Source: Parelaphostrongylus tenuis
Lineage: Eukaryota > Nematoda > Chromadorea > Rhabditida > Metastrongylidae
DNA length: 64,000 bases
Direction: 5' to 3'
NCBI GenBank assembly: GCA_019055375.1
Contig: JAHQIW010004519.1
Coordinates: 35,634 to 99,633 of the forward strand
The notes under the pieces were generated by a model that was given only the letters and a program-made list of their open reading frames with translations, made no database searches and was not told the origin of the DNA. Below, one piece after another: positions 62,500 through 64,000 of this stretch. How positions within the stretch are numbered: the stretch's first letter is position 1; each line of letters begins with the position of its first letter. The position numbers were made by a program, and so were the translations under genes.

Positions 62500-63600
62500 C
62501 CCACTGCACTAGTATCAGCATGGACTTTCTTGTAGTTGACTGTCTAAGTCGCCTTCCCCAAAAACCGCACATTGTTATTTGCAGTGGTTCAAAAGAAATT
62601 ACTCGCAGTACTAGATCAACGCATCATACTAGATCATAGATTCGATCATTTTCCTACATCTGTTCGTATTTACATAGGGACCTTTTCATATTACTCCTGA
62701 GGATCTCTCTGCTTCAGATGTGAACTTCGTTTGATCCTTTCACGACGGAATAAATTCATCTGGATACATGATTTTGGAGACCTTCCTCGCTGGAAAAACC
62801 TGAACCTAACCTGCTCTCATTTAGTCGAGAACTTAAATCTTGATGATTTCAACAGACTGTTTGACTTATAAAGTGCTTTTTTATTGCAATATAGCAGCGA
62901 AAATACCATTATGTTTCCACACTCAATTCTGCTTGTATCTTCCGCTTGAGCTCTGTGGAGTGGATGATTACTGGTGGTCGCTCAATAGCTTAGATCATCG
63001 ACAGTTTTTGGGAAAAAATGGTTTTTGGAAAGAGTCACCTAGATCAACACTTTTGGGCCAAAATTGGCTTTCGAAAAGGTTTACCTAGTTCTCTGATGAG
63101 TAAGAAGATTATCGACGCTTTACACTTTGAAGTAGCTAGTTTGCCTCTTTGACACCGAAGCGGATTTATTTGGGTATGCAAAACAACAAATGTTATACTT
63201 TATGTAACGGTACAGCAAAGTCTCTTTCTACAGTTCTAATACAGAAAACCTAGAAACCAGTTGAATCGGTGAGGAAATTCCATATAATTAACGAAAACTC
63301 GCGCGCGCTCATGAACGATACACTCTTTCGGGAATTTAGTTGGAATCGCTGCGCACAGCTCCATTCGAGAAGCGCTCGATTTCACTATTTTCTTTGGAGG
63401 TTTTTTTTTTTTATCGGAAAAGTTTCCAGTTTTCTGTATCAAGTTGTAGAAGAACCGTGTTTTATCGTTATATTGGTATCAAACTTTTATCTGTTTCACC
63501 CACGTGAACTCGTCATAATGGTTCATGCGATGAGCTACTTACTCCAAGTATCAAGTGATCTTTTTTTTACTCTATCGGAGCTCCATGTCAGCCTTTTCGG
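62500..63600. other. No recognised gene
   Basis: A stretch near 62840-63000 has R-like wording (TTATTGCAATATAGCAGCG, CACACTCAATTC). The rest is AT-rich with no supported feature. 61076-61840 likewise shows none beyond the edge of the piggyBac-like remnant. Confidence 0.4.
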
Positions 63601-63609
63601 AGAAAAAGT

Positions 63610-63990
63610 AGCATCAAAATTGCTGTGATTTGGGGCTATTGATCGACTGCCAGTAATTTACACAAATCTGCCCAACCGAGTCGAGGAAACAAAGTAAAGT
63701 TGAGTGTGAAATATAATACGATACTATTTATCTTGCTACAACATAAATAAAAAAGCTTTTCATAGACCAGACACATGACTGGAATCGTCGAGATTTGAGC
63801 TTTCGAATGATTGCTTAAAGTTTGAAGAAAATCTTCTTTGTAAGAGAGGAAAGGTTCCAAAAATTTGCGTATCCAGTTGAATATATTTCGTCTCCAAAAG
63901 CTCAACGTTGATATTTGATAGCTTAAGGCTTAAAATTTCTATGGCGAGCATAGTTTATGTGAGAAAAATTTTTTCACTGTGCTCTAGTGA
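63610..63990. repeat. Repeat family R at the right edge
   Basis: GATTTGGGGCTATTGATCG near 63629, GAGTGTGAAATATAATACG near 63703 and CGTCGAGATTTGAGCTTTC near 63787 repeat the R module order with about 150-base spacing. It runs to the window edge. Confidence 0.6.
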
Positions 63991-64000
63991 CCGAAACAAA

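Noticed and set aside
1..64000. CRISPR array, operon structure or bacterial genes
   Set aside because: No spaced identical direct repeats and no bacterial-style contiguous genes; the window is spliced eukaryotic DNA.

Overview
This looks like gene-poor, repeat-rich nuclear DNA from a nematode, most likely a clade V (strongylid, hookworm-like) species. The reasons are compact exons of 46-220 bp, introns from about 50 bp up to several kb with nematode-style TTTTCAG acceptors, a nematode-like mitochondrial carrier, and dense Tc1/mariner, RTE, Penelope-like and tRNA-derived elements. I judged the species group by recognition; no database was searched.

Three host loci can be supported, all on the + strand. 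(1) 15325-24347 is a seven-exon gene for a mitochondrial dicarboxylate carrier of the SLC25A10 type. It encodes about 286 aa with all three carrier repeats, but its last exon is one T too long and is out of frame as written. (2) 25302-31813 holds three phase-coherent exons of a gene I cannot identify. (3) 41624-54133 is a multi-exon seven-transmembrane receptor. TM1-TM5, TM7 and a long tail can be read; the TM6 exon was not found, and the TM3 motif is LNR rather than DRY.

Region by region: 1-5.5 kb holds an RTE-type non-LTR retrotransposon fragment and a larger, frame-broken copy. 5.5-15 kb is a mosaic of tRNA-related short elements (families A-D below) and a ~150-bp repeat called R. 15.3-24.3 kb is the carrier gene, with the same repeats in its introns. 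25.3-34 kb carries the unidentified gene, (TA)n tracts, a mariner remnant, and a 536-bp near-perfect palindrome with a hammerhead-ribozyme-like motif in each arm. 34-41 kb holds a Penelope-type GIY-YIG remnant, two mariner remnants and a small palindrome. 41.6-54.1 kb is the receptor gene. 54-64 kb holds a mariner remnant, a head-to-head D pair, an 18-bp minisatellite and a piggyBac-like remnant.

The most unusual signals are in the repeats. First, tRNA-like sequences of three different families occur as divergent, head-to-head pairs at six places (7.1, 8.3, 19.7, 42.2, 51.8 and 59.8 kb). One copy is enclosed in terminal inverted repeats, so these behave structurally like foldback/MITE elements carrying Pol III-type promoters rather than ordinary SINEs. 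Second, the palindrome at 30 kb consists of two inverted copies of a Penelope/retrozyme-like terminal unit, each with a hammerhead core, a TATA-like box and one distinct core lesion. Family letters A-F and R are my own labels.
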